From assembly GCF_026343335.1 (NCBI RefSeq), contig NZ_JAPELX010000001.1:6510001-6574000 (forward strand): a stretch of 64,000 nucleotides of DNA. Direction: 5' to 3'. The translations under genes were made by a program, and so were the position numbers. This stretch comes from Streptomyces sp. NBC_00078 (lineage in GTDB: Bacteria > Actinomycetota > Actinomycetes > Streptomycetales > Streptomycetaceae). This document shows, in pieces, positions 31,830-41,700 of the stretch. The notes beneath the pieces were generated by a model. That model worked only from the letters and a program-made list of their open reading frames with translations, made no database searches and was not told where the DNA came from. The stretch's first letter is position 1; every line of letters begins with the position of its first letter.

Positions 31830-32411
31830 CTACCGAAGCCGCGCCATGAGCGCATGCTCAACGAGAGTGATCAGCGCAGACTTGGCGTCAGCACGATGCC
31901 GCGCGTCGGTCGTGATGATCGGCGTGTCCGGGCCGATCTGCAGAGCCTCCCGCACCTCGTCCGGGTTGTACGGCTGGTTGCCGTCGAAGCCGTTGAGGGC
32001 GATCACGAAGGGGAGGCCCGAGTTCTCGAAGTAGTCGACCGCGGGGAAGCAGTCGGCCAGGCGCCGGGTGTCCACGAGTACGATCGCGCCGATCGCGCCG
32101 CGGACCAGGTCGTCCCACATGAACCAGAAGCGGTCCTGGCCGGGCGTACCGAAGAGGTACAGGATCAGGTCCTGGTCCAGGGTGATGCGTCCGAAGTCCA
32201 TGGCGACCGTGGTGGTCGTCTTGTCTCCGGTGTGCGTGAGGTCGTCGATGCCTGCCGAGGCAGACGTCATGACGGCCTCGGTACGCAGCGGGTTGATCTC
32301 CGAGACGGCCCCTACGAACGTGGTCTTGCCCACGCCGAAGCCACCCGCCACCACAATCTTCGCTGAAGTGGTGGAGCGGGAAGGACCGCCGCTAGAGCTT
32401 GCGAAGTCCAC
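31830..32411 (-). CDS. cvnD: Conservon GTPase CvnD (first conservon)
   Basis: A 193-residue small Ras/Rab-like GTPase. The P loop is VAGGFGVGKTTFVGAVSEI; other motifs are switch-like TTTTVAMDFGRI, LFGTPGQDRFWFMWDDL (G3), and VIALNGFDGN in place of the NKxD G4 motif. Conservon GTPases act with the CvnA sensor, CvnB and CvnC in membrane signalling that affects development and antibiotic timing in Streptomyces. Its start overlaps the cvnC end by 20 bp. Positions 32005-32223 are identical in DNA to the cvnD of the second conservon. Confidence 0.93.
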   Translation of the reverse strand: MDFASSSGGPSRSTTSAKIVVAGGFGVGKTTFVGAVSEINPLRTEAVMTSASAGIDDLTHTGDKTTTTVAMDFGRITLDQDLILYLFGTPGQDRFWFMWDDLVRGAIGAIVLVDTRRLADCFPAVDYFENSGLPFVIALNGFDGNQPYNPDEVREALQIGPDTPIITTDARHRADAKSALITLVEHALMARLR

Positions 32412-32985
32412 TGAGCACCCTTTCGAGCAGTGTCACGTCTGGCTGGCCGCCGGCGTTCTCGTCGCCGCCGGGCTGATGGATCGCGACCAGTCCCGCCTCC
32501 GCCAAGTCGGCGACGAGGATCCTGGCCACGCCGAGAGGGATCGTCAGGAGTGCCGAGATCTCGGCAACCGACTTGATCTCCCGGCAGAGGTTGCAGATCC
32601 GCTGATGCTCGGGCAGCTGGCCCTGCATCTGGTGCGGCTGCGCGGTGGTGTGCACCAGCGCCTCGATGGCGAGCTGGTAGCGGGGCCTGGTGCGGCCGCC
32701 CGTCATGGCGTACGGGCGCACCAGGGGGTTGCTCGACGACCCTGCGGGCGCCGGCTCAGGGGCACGTCGCTGCGGCTGCACGGGCTGGATGCGCGGCGCC
32801 GGCGGCTGGTCGTACGGCGACGGACCGGGGCCCTGCGGACCCTGGGGCGCGTACGGCTGCTGACGCCGGTGGCTCGGGGCGGAGGGGAAGTTGTAACGGT
32901 TCGGGTTCTGGGAACCGTCGCCCTGGCCCTGGGCAGGGCCGTACGACCAGTTGCCCGAGGACGAACCGCCTGGGGGTGTTGCCAC
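32392..32985 (-). CDS. cvnC: Conservon protein CvnC, DUF742
   Basis: The GTG at 32985 has GGAGGAGAAA in front and gives 197 residues. The first about 90 are disordered, rich in Pro/Gln/Gly (QQPYAPQGPQGPGPSPY). The DUF742 winged-helix-like domain follows: NPLVRPYAMTGGRTRPRYQL, HQRICNLCREIKSVAEISAL, LTIPLGVARILVADLAEAGL, ending LLERVLSGLRKL. It bridges the sensor and GTPase parts of the conservon. Compared with the second conservon's CvnC it has a much longer disordered N terminus. Confidence 0.92.
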   Translation of the reverse strand: MATPPGGSSSGNWSYGPAQGQGDGSQNPNRYNFPSAPSHRRQQPYAPQGPQGPGPSPYDQPPAPRIQPVQPQRRAPEPAPAGSSSNPLVRPYAMTGGRTRPRYQLAIEALVHTTAQPHQMQGQLPEHQRICNLCREIKSVAEISALLTIPLGVARILVADLAEAGLVAIHQPGGDENAGGQPDVTLLERVLSGLRKL

Positions 32986-33081
32986 TTTCTCCTCCTCCGA
33001 CCGTGCCGGGGCACCCAATCACTGTGGAGCCGCGTCCCGAAACCTTACGGCCCCGGGACGCCAATACGCACCGTCTGTCTG

Positions 33082-33504
33082 TCAGTTGAGCAGGCTGCCC
33101 TGGAGCTCCGCACGGAGATCCGGCGTCAGGACCGAACCGGCACGGTCCACCAGAAGAGCCATCTCGTACCCAATGAGACCGATGTCCGCCTCCGGATGCG
33201 CAAGGACCGCGAGCGAGGAACCGTCGGATACGGACATGATGAAGAGGAATCCCCGCTCCATCTCCACAACCGTCTGGTTCACGCTGCCGCCCTCGAAGAT
33301 GCGCGAGGCACCGGCGGTGAGTGAGGTCAGACCCGACGCGACGGCCGCCAGCTGGTCGGCACGGTCGCGCGGGAACCCTTCGGACATCGCCAGAAGGAGT
33401 CCGTCGGCGGAGACCACCACGGTGTGGGACACCCCCGGGGTGTTGTCCACGAAGTTGGTGATCAACCAGTTCAGGTTCTGTGCCGCCTGGCTCATCGGGC
33501 TCAC
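33082..33504 (-). CDS. cvnB: Conservon protein CvnB, roadblock/LC7
   Basis: About 140 residues; roadblock/LC7 fold (LNWLITNFVDNTPGVSHTVV, SEGFPRDRADQLAAVASGLT, VLAHPEADIGLIGYEMALLV). These proteins act as regulators of small GTPases. I place the start at the GTG at 33504, giving VSPMSQAAQ, because GGAG lies 7 nt before it; the paralogue has TTG at the same spot (LSQMSQ). The ATG at 33495 is the alternative. One base separates it from the cvnA stop. Confidence 0.92.
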   Translation of the reverse strand: MSPMSQAAQNLNWLITNFVDNTPGVSHTVVVSADGLLLAMSEGFPRDRADQLAAVASGLTSLTAGASRIFEGGSVNQTVVEMERGFLFIMSVSDGSSLAVLAHPEADIGLIGYEMALLVDRAGSVLTPDLRAELQGSLLN

Positions 33505-33505
33505 A

Positions 33506-36500
33506 CTAACGCTCCTGGTTGTAGGTGCTGTCAGGCCCACTGTGGTGATTCCTAGTGGCCTGGCCGTTCGTTTCACTGCCTGCGCTGGCGTCGCGCCCGC
33601 GCTGGACACCCCGCCGCAGGTTGCTCAGCCTGCCCCGCACGTCCTCCGGGGCCCGGGAGATCTGGGGACCTCCCTGAGGGGTGGTCTCGGCGGCTCCCTC
33701 GACCAGGTTGGCCTTGGGCACGCGCCGCGGCAGGCCGGAGGCGGTGACCCCGCCTGCCTTCGGCTTCCGGAGCTGCGAGGCCTGCTGCCAGCGGTCGTCG
33801 TTCGTGGAACGCCAGTCGCCGGTGCCCTTGCCCGTACCAGTGCCGTTGCCGTTGCCGTTGCTCTCCGGTGTGGGGGCCGGCGCTTCCTGGTTCACCTGCC
33901 GGGCGCCGTTCGAACCGTTCGCAGCGGCCCCGAAGGCTCCGCGGCGGGGCAGTCCGGCGTCGGTCAGTGAGCGGCCGGCGGAAGGGGCCGGTCCCGGCTG
34001 GTCGAAGCCTACGCGGTCGTGCTCGCTCACGTCAGCGGCCTGCGCGGATTCCGTTTCCGCAGCGTACTCGGAGGAGTATCCGTTCCGGTAGCCGTCCTGC
34101 TGTGGCCAGTCGTCCTGGTAGCGCCGCTCCTCGAAGGCCGCGAAGGGCTCCGGGGCGGGGGCGTGGGAGGCGGCGGGCTCCTCGCGGACGGGCTCCGCAT
34201 ACGACGGCTCGGGGTAGCCGCCGTTGGACGAGAACGTGTCGTTCCGCGGCAGGCCGCCGTTCTGCGCGAAGTACGGATCTTCGTACGACGGGCGGGGAGC
34301 CGGCTCGTCGTACGCGGGGCGCTGCTGCTCCTCGTACGGAGTCTGCTGCGGCTCGTCGTAGGCGGGGCGCGGGTCGTAGCCGCCCGGCTGCTGCTCCTGG
34401 AATCCGGCGGGAGCGTTGTCGTAGGACGACTGCCTGCCGTAGGGGTCGGCGTAGGACGACTCGGCGGACTCCTGGCCCGGCTGGTCGCCGTGCGACTGGG
34501 CCTCCAGGGCCGCACGGCGCTCCTCGCGCATCAGCGAGCGGCCGACCGGGTCCAGCTCCCGGATGTCGTCCGGGACCTCGGTGTAGCGGGTGTCGTCGAA
34601 GCCGAGCTCCGCGGCCGTGCGCATCGGCAGGCCGTTGTTGAAGTCCTCGCCCCGGTAGCTCTGCTCCGGGATGATCTGCGAGACCGTGAACTCGTCGCGC
34701 GGCTGCTGCTCGCCGCCGCCACCGCCATGGGTGATCGCGTCGGGCAGCATGACCAGCGAGGTGGTGCCGGCCTGCTCGCCGGAGGGGCGCAGCTGGACGC
34801 GGATGCCGTGCCGGTCGGACAGCCGGCCGACCACGAACAGGCCCATGCGCTGGGAGATCGCGGCGTCCACGGTCGGCGGGTTGGCCAGCTTGTGGTTGAT
34901 GTCCGCGAAGTCCTCGGCGGTGAGGCCGATGCCCTTGTCGTGGATCTCGATCATGATGCGGCCGTCGGGCAGACGGGTCGCGGTGACGCGGACCTTGGTC
35001 TGCGGGGAGGAGAACGTCGTCGCGTTCTCCAGGAGCTCGGCGAGCAGGTGCACGAGGTCGGTGACGGCGCGGCCGTGGATCTCGGCCTCGGGGACGCCCG
35101 ACAGCTCGACCCGCTCGTACTGCTCCACCTCGGAGGAGGCGGCGCGCAGCACGTCGACCAGCGGGACCGGCTGGTCCCAACGGCGGCCGGGCTCCTCGCC
35201 GGCGAGGACCAGGAGGTTCTCGCCGTTGCGGCGCATACGGGTGGCGAGGTGGTCCAGCCGGAAGAGGTTCTCCAGCTGGTCCGGGTCGGCCTCGTTGTTC
35301 TCCAGGTCGGTGATGAGGGTCAGCTGGCCCTCGATCAGTGACTGGTTGCGCCGGGACAGGTTGGTGAAGATCGCGTTGATGTTGCCACGGAGCAGGGCCT
35401 GCTCGGAGGCGAGTCGCACGGCCTCGCGGTGGACCTGGTCGAAGGCGCGGGCGACCTCGCCTATCTCGTCCTTGGTGTTGATCGGGATCGGGGCGACCCG
35501 GGTGTCGACGCGGCCGGGGTCGGTGCGCGAGAGCTGGTCGACCAGCATCGGCAGGCGCTGCTCGGCGATACCGAAGGCGGCGTTGCGCAGCTGGCGCATC
35601 GAGCGGGACATCTGGCGGGCGACGGCACCGGCCAGGATGAACGCCAGGAGCAGGGCGACGACGACGGCGGCACCCGTGATGAGGGCGTCACGCTTGGCGT
35701 TGTCGGCGATGTCCGAGGCCTCGTTCACGGCCTTGTCGGCCATGTCCGACTGGATCCGCCGGTAGACGTCGGCCCGGAGGGTGGTGACCCCCCACCAGTT
35801 CTCGGCCGTGATGCCCCGCTGGGCGAGCAGGGCACGGGCGCTCGGGTCGGTGGTCTGCAGCGCCGAGAGCGCCGTGACCATCTCCGTCGGGTCGGACGGC
35901 GGCGGCACGTAGACCTGGTTGGCGGCCGCTGCCTTCGCGGCGGCCTGCTTGGCCTGGGCCGTGCCCTCCGCCTTCGCCTTGGCCTCGAGGTCGACGAGCT
36001 TCTTCGCGTCCGCCTCGGTACCGCCCGCCTTGTACTCCTCGATGGCTATGCCCTCGAGGTAGGCGTAGGAGGAGAGGGCGACGCGCTGCTTGGCGAGGTC
36101 GTCCTTCTTGGGGCCGGGGCTGACCAGCACGTGCATGCCGATCGACCGCTCCAGCGACAGAGCGGCCTGGGTCAGCGAGATCGCGTAGACGGTACGGCCG
36201 TAGCTGGTGATGTTGCCGGTGCCCAGACCGAGCTCGTTGGCGAACTCCATCAGGGGGTGGGCGACGGCGACGTACCCCTCTTCGGTCTCCACTCCGTGGA
36301 CCTTGGAGGAGTAGGCGATCGCACGCAGGGTGGCCAGCTGCGGCTCGGCCTGCCGGAAAAGCTTGAGGCGGCGCAGCAGGCCGGCTTTCTTCGGCATGTT
36401 CTGCGCCGCCTCGTCGAAGGCGTCGGCCGCGTTGTCGGTCGTCTTGCGGGCCGCGTCGACCGTCCTCTTGTCCTCGGCGGTCTCGCCCTTGCCCTTGAGC

Positions 36501-36844
36501 AGCGGCGCGGCGGTGATGTCACGCTCGTTGTTGACCGCGTTGGCGTAGGTCAGGGAGGCCCGCACCAGACGTGCGGTGCTCTCGGCGTCCTGGGCCTCCT
36601 GCCAGGTGTCGATCGAGCTCTTCACCTGGAAGCCGCCCATGACCAGGCCGACCGTCACGGGTATGAGCAGGATCGCGTTCAGCCGGGTCGGCACCCGCCA
36701 GTTACGGGGGGAGAAACGGCCGCCGCTCGGAGCGGGGACAGCCGTCGGCTCGGAACCGGGCACAGGGGCGGGCGCCGCACCGCGCGGCGGCGGGGTGAAG
36801 TTGCCCCGGGCCGACGGCTCGGGACCGTTCTTGCTTCGCCTCAC
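33506..36844 (-). CDS. cvnA: Conservon sensor CvnA, histidine-kinase-like
   Basis: 1112 residues from a GTG. A disordered Pro-rich N terminus leads to a first membrane helix (LNAILLIPVTVGLVMGGFQV). A nitrate/nitrite-sensing-like extracytoplasmic region (about 70-395) and a second helix (ITGAAVVVALLLAFILAGAV) follow, then HAMP (MRQLRNAAFGIAEQRLPMLV). The HATPase_c domain has N-box LAELLENATTFSSP and G1 MIEIHDKGIGLTAED. The dimerisation helices lack a clear phospho-acceptor His box. The last about 350 residues are low complexity (YEEQQRPAYDEPAPRPSY). It is the first gene of cvnABCD and probably signals to CvnB-D. Confidence 0.92.
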   Translation of the reverse strand: MRRSKNGPEPSARGNFTPPPRGAAPAPVPGSEPTAVPAPSGGRFSPRNWRVPTRLNAILLIPVTVGLVMGGFQVKSSIDTWQEAQDAESTARLVRASLTYANAVNNERDITAAPLLKGKGETAEDKRTVDAARKTTDNAADAFDEAAQNMPKKAGLLRRLKLFRQAEPQLATLRAIAYSSKVHGVETEEGYVAVAHPLMEFANELGLGTGNITSYGRTVYAISLTQAALSLERSIGMHVLVSPGPKKDDLAKQRVALSSYAYLEGIAIEEYKAGGTEADAKKLVDLEAKAKAEGTAQAKQAAAKAAAANQVYVPPPSDPTEMVTALSALQTTDPSARALLAQRGITAENWWGVTTLRADVYRRIQSDMADKAVNEASDIADNAKRDALITGAAVVVALLLAFILAGAVARQMSRSMRQLRNAAFGIAEQRLPMLVDQLSRTDPGRVDTRVAPIPINTKDEIGEVARAFDQVHREAVRLASEQALLRGNINAIFTNLSRRNQSLIEGQLTLITDLENNEADPDQLENLFRLDHLATRMRRNGENLLVLAGEEPGRRWDQPVPLVDVLRAASSEVEQYERVELSGVPEAEIHGRAVTDLVHLLAELLENATTFSSPQTKVRVTATRLPDGRIMIEIHDKGIGLTAEDFADINHKLANPPTVDAAISQRMGLFVVGRLSDRHGIRVQLRPSGEQAGTTSLVMLPDAITHGGGGGEQQPRDEFTVSQIIPEQSYRGEDFNNGLPMRTAAELGFDDTRYTEVPDDIRELDPVGRSLMREERRAALEAQSHGDQPGQESAESSYADPYGRQSSYDNAPAGFQEQQPGGYDPRPAYDEPQQTPYEEQQRPAYDEPAPRPSYEDPYFAQNGGLPRNDTFSSNGGYPEPSYAEPVREEPAASHAPAPEPFAAFEERRYQDDWPQQDGYRNGYSSEYAAETESAQAADVSEHDRVGFDQPGPAPSAGRSLTDAGLPRRGAFGAAANGSNGARQVNQEAPAPTPESNGNGNGTGTGKGTGDWRSTNDDRWQQASQLRKPKAGGVTASGLPRRVPKANLVEGAAETTPQGGPQISRAPEDVRGRLSNLRRGVQRGRDASAGSETNGQATRNHHSGPDSTYNQER

Positions 36845-36902
36845 TCGACCAACAACCTCTCGGCGGCGGGCACCAACGTTGTGCCGCAGTGTCTCAGAGC
36901 CC

Positions 36903-36937
36903 AGTACGTCACTGAGTACGCAGTACTACTGAGTACG
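36903..36937. promoter_or_regulatory. AGTAC repeats upstream of the first conservon
   Basis: AGTAC occurs at 36903, 36915, 36922 (within AGTACT) and 36932, and ACTGAGTACG is repeated exactly at 36911-36920 and 36928-36937. The cluster lies about 60 bp upstream of the cvnA GTG at 36844 in the otherwise gene-free 36845-37052, so it may be an operator. Confidence 0.4.
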
Positions 36938-37052
36938 TCTTTGACTATTGGGCAGTTCACGCATTCCAGCACGACGACCTGCGCTCTTCCAAACAGTGGA
37001 AAGCGAAGATTCCGTGTGATGTAAGCCCCAGATAAAACGGTCATAAAGAACG

Positions 37053-37074
37053 AGCCCCGTCAAATGACGGGGCT
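37053..37074 (-). terminator. Terminator of the second conservon
   Basis: AGCCCCGTCA (37053-37062) pairs with TGACGGGGCT (37065-37074). Read on the minus strand it is followed by CGTTCTTTATG. It separates the two conservons, so each has its own promoter. The 37075-37235 stretch shows nothing else. Confidence 0.75.
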
Positions 37075-37235
37075 TTCGTGTGCGCAGTGGCACCAGGTGG
37101 CAACCACCCGTGGCCGTACCACGCGATTCCACTGTCAAAACGTTATGAACACCGGGGCCGACCGTGTCAAAGGCCACAGCCGGCTCCGGTGCTCCTACGA
37201 CAACTGCCGTACGGCCTTGCCGACTTCCCGATGAT

Positions 37236-37811
37236 CTACCGCAGCCGTGCCATGAGAGCGTGCTCGACCAGCGTGATCAGCGCACTCTTGGCATCTGCCC
37301 GGTGACGGGCGTCGGTCGTGATGATCGGGGTGTCGGGGCCGATCTGCAGGGCCTCGCGCACCTCCTCGGGCGCGTACGGCTGGTGCCCCTCGAAGCCGTT
37401 GAGCGCGACGACGAAGGGGAGGCCCGAGTTCTCGAAGTAGTCGACCGCGGGGAAGCAGTCGGCCAGGCGCCGGGTGTCCACGAGTACGATCGCGCCGATC
37501 GCGCCGCGGACCAGGTCGTCCCACATGAACCAGAAGCGGTCCTGGCCGGGCGTACCGAAGAGGTACAGGATCAGGTCCTGGTCCAGGGTGATGCGTCCGA
37601 AGTCCATGGCGACCGTGGTGGTCGTCTTGCCGCCGGTGTGCGTGAGGTCGTCGATGCCTGCCGAGGCAGACGTCATGACGGCCTCGGTGCGCAGCGGGTT
37701 GATCTCCGAGACGGCGCCGACGAACGTGGTCTTGCCCACGCCGAAGCCACCCGCCACCACGATCTTCGCGGAGGTGGTCGCCCGCCCTCCGTCAGAGCTT
37801 GCGAAGTCCAC
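37236..37811 (-). CDS. cvnD: Conservon GTPase CvnD (second conservon)
   Basis: 191 residues, with the same P loop (GGFGVGKTTFVGAV) and LFGTPGQDRFWFMWDDL as the first conservon's GTPase. The proteins are almost identical, and the DNA at 37411-37629 is identical to 32005-32223, while the flanking parts of the gene differ at many third positions. It overlaps cvnC by 20 bp, as in the other copy. The G4 loop is VALNGFEGHQPY. It is the last gene of its operon, before a terminator. Confidence 0.93.
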   Translation of the reverse strand: MDFASSDGGRATTSAKIVVAGGFGVGKTTFVGAVSEINPLRTEAVMTSASAGIDDLTHTGGKTTTTVAMDFGRITLDQDLILYLFGTPGQDRFWFMWDDLVRGAIGAIVLVDTRRLADCFPAVDYFENSGLPFVVALNGFEGHQPYAPEEVREALQIGPDTPIITTDARHRADAKSALITLVEHALMARLR

Positions 37812-38187
37812 TGAGCACCCTTTCGAGCAGGGTCACGTCCGGCGCACCGGTCGTCTCGTCGCCACCAGGCTGGTGGATGGCGACGAGCCCGGCCTCGGCC
37901 AGGTCCGCGACAAGAATCCGGGCCACGCCCAGTGGCATGGCCAGGAGCGCCGACACCTCGGCGACCGACTTCACCTCACGGCACAGGTGGCAGATGCGCT
38001 GGTGCTCCGGGAGCAGCCCCATGAGCGCTGCCGGGTCGGCCGTCGTGCTGATCAGCGCCTCGATGGCGAGCTGATAGCGCGGCCGGGTCCGGCCACCGGT
38101 CATCGCGTACGGACGTACCAGCGGCTGGTCGCCCTCATCCTCGTACGGCTCCGCGTACGGATCATGAGAGGCGGTGGGCGGGGTCAT
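37792..38187 (-). CDS. cvnC: Conservon protein CvnC, DUF742 (short form)
   Basis: 131 residues from the ATG at 38187 with GGAGG upstream. It keeps the DUF742 domain (QPLVRPYAMTGGRTRPRYQL, ICHLCREVKSVAEVSALLAM, LGVARILVADLAEAGLVAIH) but has only about 20 disordered N-terminal residues, against about 90 in the other copy. Same 20-bp overlap with cvnD. Confidence 0.92.
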   Translation of the reverse strand: MTPPTASHDPYAEPYEDEGDQPLVRPYAMTGGRTRPRYQLAIEALISTTADPAALMGLLPEHQRICHLCREVKSVAEVSALLAMPLGVARILVADLAEAGLVAIHQPGGDETTGAPDVTLLERVLSGLRKL

Positions 38188-38296
38188 GAATCCTCCGGGC
38201 GGGACAGCATGTCGGTCAGTCGTGCCGTCGGAATGGCCGATGGGGGGATTTTGACGGCCGGACGGTGATTTGGTGAGACGGGTGGTGCCGTGAGGG

Positions 38297-38719
38297 TCAG
38301 TGGAGCAGACTGCCTTGCAGTTCGGCACGGAGGTCGGGTGTGAGGACCGCGCCCGCCCGGTCGACCAGCAGCGCCATCTCGTAGCCCACCAGGCCGATGT
38401 CGCACTCGGGGTGCGCGAGTACGGCGAGGGACGAGCCGTCCGAGACGGACATGAGGAAGAGAAAGCCGCGTTCCATTTCGACGACCGTCTGCGCCACGCT
38501 GCCCCCCTCGAAGATCCGGGAGGCCCCGGCCGTCAACGAGGTGAGTCCGGACGCGACGGCCGCCAGTTGATCGGCACGGTCACGGGGGAAGCCTTCCGAC
38601 ATCGCCAGAAGGAGACCGTCCGCGGACACGACGACGGTGTGGGACACCCCGGGGGTGTTGTCCACAAAGTTGGTGATCAACCAGTTGAGGTTCTGTGCCG
38701 CCTGGCTCATCTGGCTCAA
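38297..38719 (-). CDS. cvnB: Conservon protein CvnB, roadblock/LC7
   Basis: 140 residues if it starts at TTG 38719, directly after the cvnA stop and 6 nt after GGAG; an ATG at 38710 is the alternative. The roadblock domain is nearly identical to that of the first conservon (LAAVASGLTSLTAGASRIFE; GSVAQTVVEMERGFLFLMSV). It should pair with the CvnD GTPase as an activating or scaffolding partner. A 109-bp gap separates it from cvnC with no other gene. Confidence 0.92.
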   Translation of the reverse strand: MSQMSQAAQNLNWLITNFVDNTPGVSHTVVVSADGLLLAMSEGFPRDRADQLAAVASGLTSLTAGASRIFEGGSVAQTVVEMERGFLFLMSVSDGSSLAVLAHPECDIGLVGYEMALLVDRAGAVLTPDLRAELQGSLLH

Positions 38720-41700
38720 CTAACGCTCCTGCTGGTGAGTGGGGCTCGGGAAGCTGCCGGTCTGGCCGGTACCGGCCTGGCGACCCTGCGCGATGCCCCG
38801 ACGGAGATTGGTCAGCCGGCCGCGTACGTCGTCAGGCGAACGCGAGACAGCCGGACCGGGTTGGTGCTGTTGCTGCTGAGCCGTGCCCGGGACGAGGTTC
38901 GCCCGGGGCACCCGGCGCGGCAGGCCGGAGGTGGTGACGCCGCCCGCCGCCGGCTGCCTGACGCGTTCCGCCTGCCGGACGAGGTCGTCGTTCGGTGAGG
39001 CGCGCCAGGAAGAGGTGACGGGACGCTGTGCGGAGGTGGAGTGCTCCGGCGCGGGGGCGGAGGACGGAGCCGACGGCTGCTGTGCCGCGGAGCCGTTGCC
39101 CTGCTGCCCGGAGCCGTCGCCCTGCTCGCTGCCGTGGAACCAGTTGGTCTCCAGCGTGTCGTACAGCGGTGTACGACCGTCGCCCGGGCCGGTCGCCGGA
39201 GGCAGCGCCTCGGGCTCCTGGCGGGCGGGCCGCTGCTGCGGACGCGACGGGGCCGGCGGCCGCGGAGCACCGAAGTCGCCCTGGTTGCCGCCCGCCTGCG
39301 AGCGCTCGAACTGCCCGGTGCCGGAGGGGTCGGGGCGACCGGGCAGCGAGTGCTGCCCGGTGGAGCCGCCGTCGTAGCCCGGCGCGGCGAACTGGCCCGT
39401 GGAGCTGCCGTCGTACCCGTACGCCTGGGGGCTCGCGAACTGGCCCGTGTTGGCCGGGTTGCTCGGGTTGTTCTGGCCGCCCTGGCCGCCCTGGCCGCCC
39501 TGGCCGCCCTGGCCGTTCGGAGTGCCGAAGACGTCCGAGCGGACGAACTGGCCCGTGTTCTGCGAACCGTTCGAGCCCGGCTGAAGCGCACCGAAGTCCT
39601 GCTGGGCGTACTGGCCGGTGTTCTGCGGCGAGTCCGCTCCGGGACGGCCGTACTGGCCCGTGTGCTGCGGGTTGCCCGGCGCCGGTGCACCGAAGTCGGG
39701 GCGCGGGAAGTCCGAGGCGGAGCCCTGGGCGAACTCGGTCGGGGAGCCGGGACCCTGAAGGTCGCCGGTCCGCGCGATCGCCGGCATCTCCGACGTCGAG
39801 CCCGGGCCCTGACGGTCGTCGACACGCGGCATCCGGGAGGTCTCGTCGTGACCGCGCGGGGTGTCGAGCGAGGCACGCGGCACTGGCGGCTGCGCGTTCT
39901 CGTCGCTCCAGCTCGGCGTACGGGGCTGCGGGTTGCCGCCCGGCAGCTCGGCTCGCGGACCACCGCGGCCGGGCAGCTGCGGCTGACGGCCACGCCGGCC
40001 GCCGGAACGCCCGCCCTGCTCGTTGCCGGCGTTGCCGGGAGCCGGGGACTGCGGCGGTACGGCGCCACGAGCGCCGCCGAAGCTGTCCTGGCCCGTGCCA
40101 GCGGGCTGCAGACCCTGCGGCGCGCCCGGCGCCTGACCGAAGCCGGCGCCCGCACCCGCGGGAGACGGCCGGCCCTGCTGCGGGGCTGCCGGGGACTGCG
40201 GTCCACGGTGTCCGCCCGGCGCGCCCGGACGGCCGCCGCCGTTGCCACCGGCACCCGGCAGCGCGGCACGCGGACCCTGAGCGGCACCCAGCCGGCCTCC
40301 ACCGGAGGGGGCACCGGCACCGAGGGCACCGCCCGGAGCACCACCGCCCAGCGCACCTGCGCCGAGGGGGCCACCGGGGGCACCGGCCTGGCGTCGTGCC
40401 GCGGCCACACCGGCGGCGGCCTGAGCGGCGGCCGGACCGCCGCTCACAGGGGCGCCCTGACCGGTCTTGGGCTGCGGCTTCTTGCCGCCCTGGGCGACAT
40501 CGACGGGCAGCATGACCAGCGCGGTCGTACCACCGGAGTCGGAGGGGCGCAGCTGGATGCGGATGCCATGGCGCTGCGACAGGCGACCGACCACGAACAG
40601 ACCCATGCGGCGGGAGACGGAGACGTCCACGGTGGGCGGCGAGGCGAGCCGCTCGTTGATCGCCGCGAGGTCCTCCGGGGAGAGGCCGATGCCGGTGTCG
40701 TGGATCTCGATCAGGACGCGGCCGTCGGGCAGCGCGTGACCGGTGACCTTGACCTTGGTCTGCGGCGAGGAGAACGAGGTCGCGTTCTCGAGCAGCTCGG
40801 CGAGCAGGTGCACGAGGTCGTTGACGACCCGGCCGGCCACTTCGGTGGTCGGCACGGAGGAAAGCTCGATGCGCTCGTACTGCTCCACCTCGGACGCGGC
40901 GGCACGGAGCACGTCGACCAGCGGGACCGGGCGGGTCCAGCGGCGGCCGGGCTCTTCACCCGCGAGGACGAGGAGGTTCTCACCGTTACGGCGCATGCGC
41001 GTCGCGAGGTGGTCGAGCTTGAACAGCGAGGACAGCTGGTCCGGGTCGGCCTCGCGGGACTCCAGTTCGGAGATGAGCGAGAGCTGACGCTGGATGAGGC
41101 CCTGGGAGCGGCGCGAGAGGTTGGTGAACATCGCGTTGACGTTGCCCCGCAGCAGGGCCTGCTCGGCGGCGAGCCGGACCGCCTCGCGGTGCACGTCGTC
41201 GAAGGCCGCGGCCACCTGGCCGATCTCGTCCTTGGAGTGCACACCGACCGACTCGACGGAGGTGTCGACGTCCTGCGGGTCCGACTCGGACAACTGCTTG
41301 ACCAGCTCGGGCAGCCGGTCCTGGGCGACCTTGGTGGCGGTCTCCTGCAGCCGGCGCAGCGAGCGGATCATCGACCGGGCCACCACGAAGGCGCCGACGA
41401 GCGAGACACCGAGGACGAGCAGGATCAGCGCACCGGAGATGATCGCCTCGCGCTCGGAGGCGGAGCGCAGCTCGCGGGCCTTCTGCTCCATGTCCTCGAG
41501 CAGCGTGTGCTCGATCTTCTTCATCTGCTCGATCTTGGTCGAGCTGTCGTCCACCCAGTCCTGGTACGACCGCTTCGGCAGGTCGGACAGGCCGTCCGTG
41601 GAGGCGAGCGCGCGGCCGGCGTACTTGTCGGTGGCCGTGATCGTCGCGTTGTTCTCCTCGATGGGCTTGAGGAGGGCGACCGCCGAGTCCGTGCCGTAGA

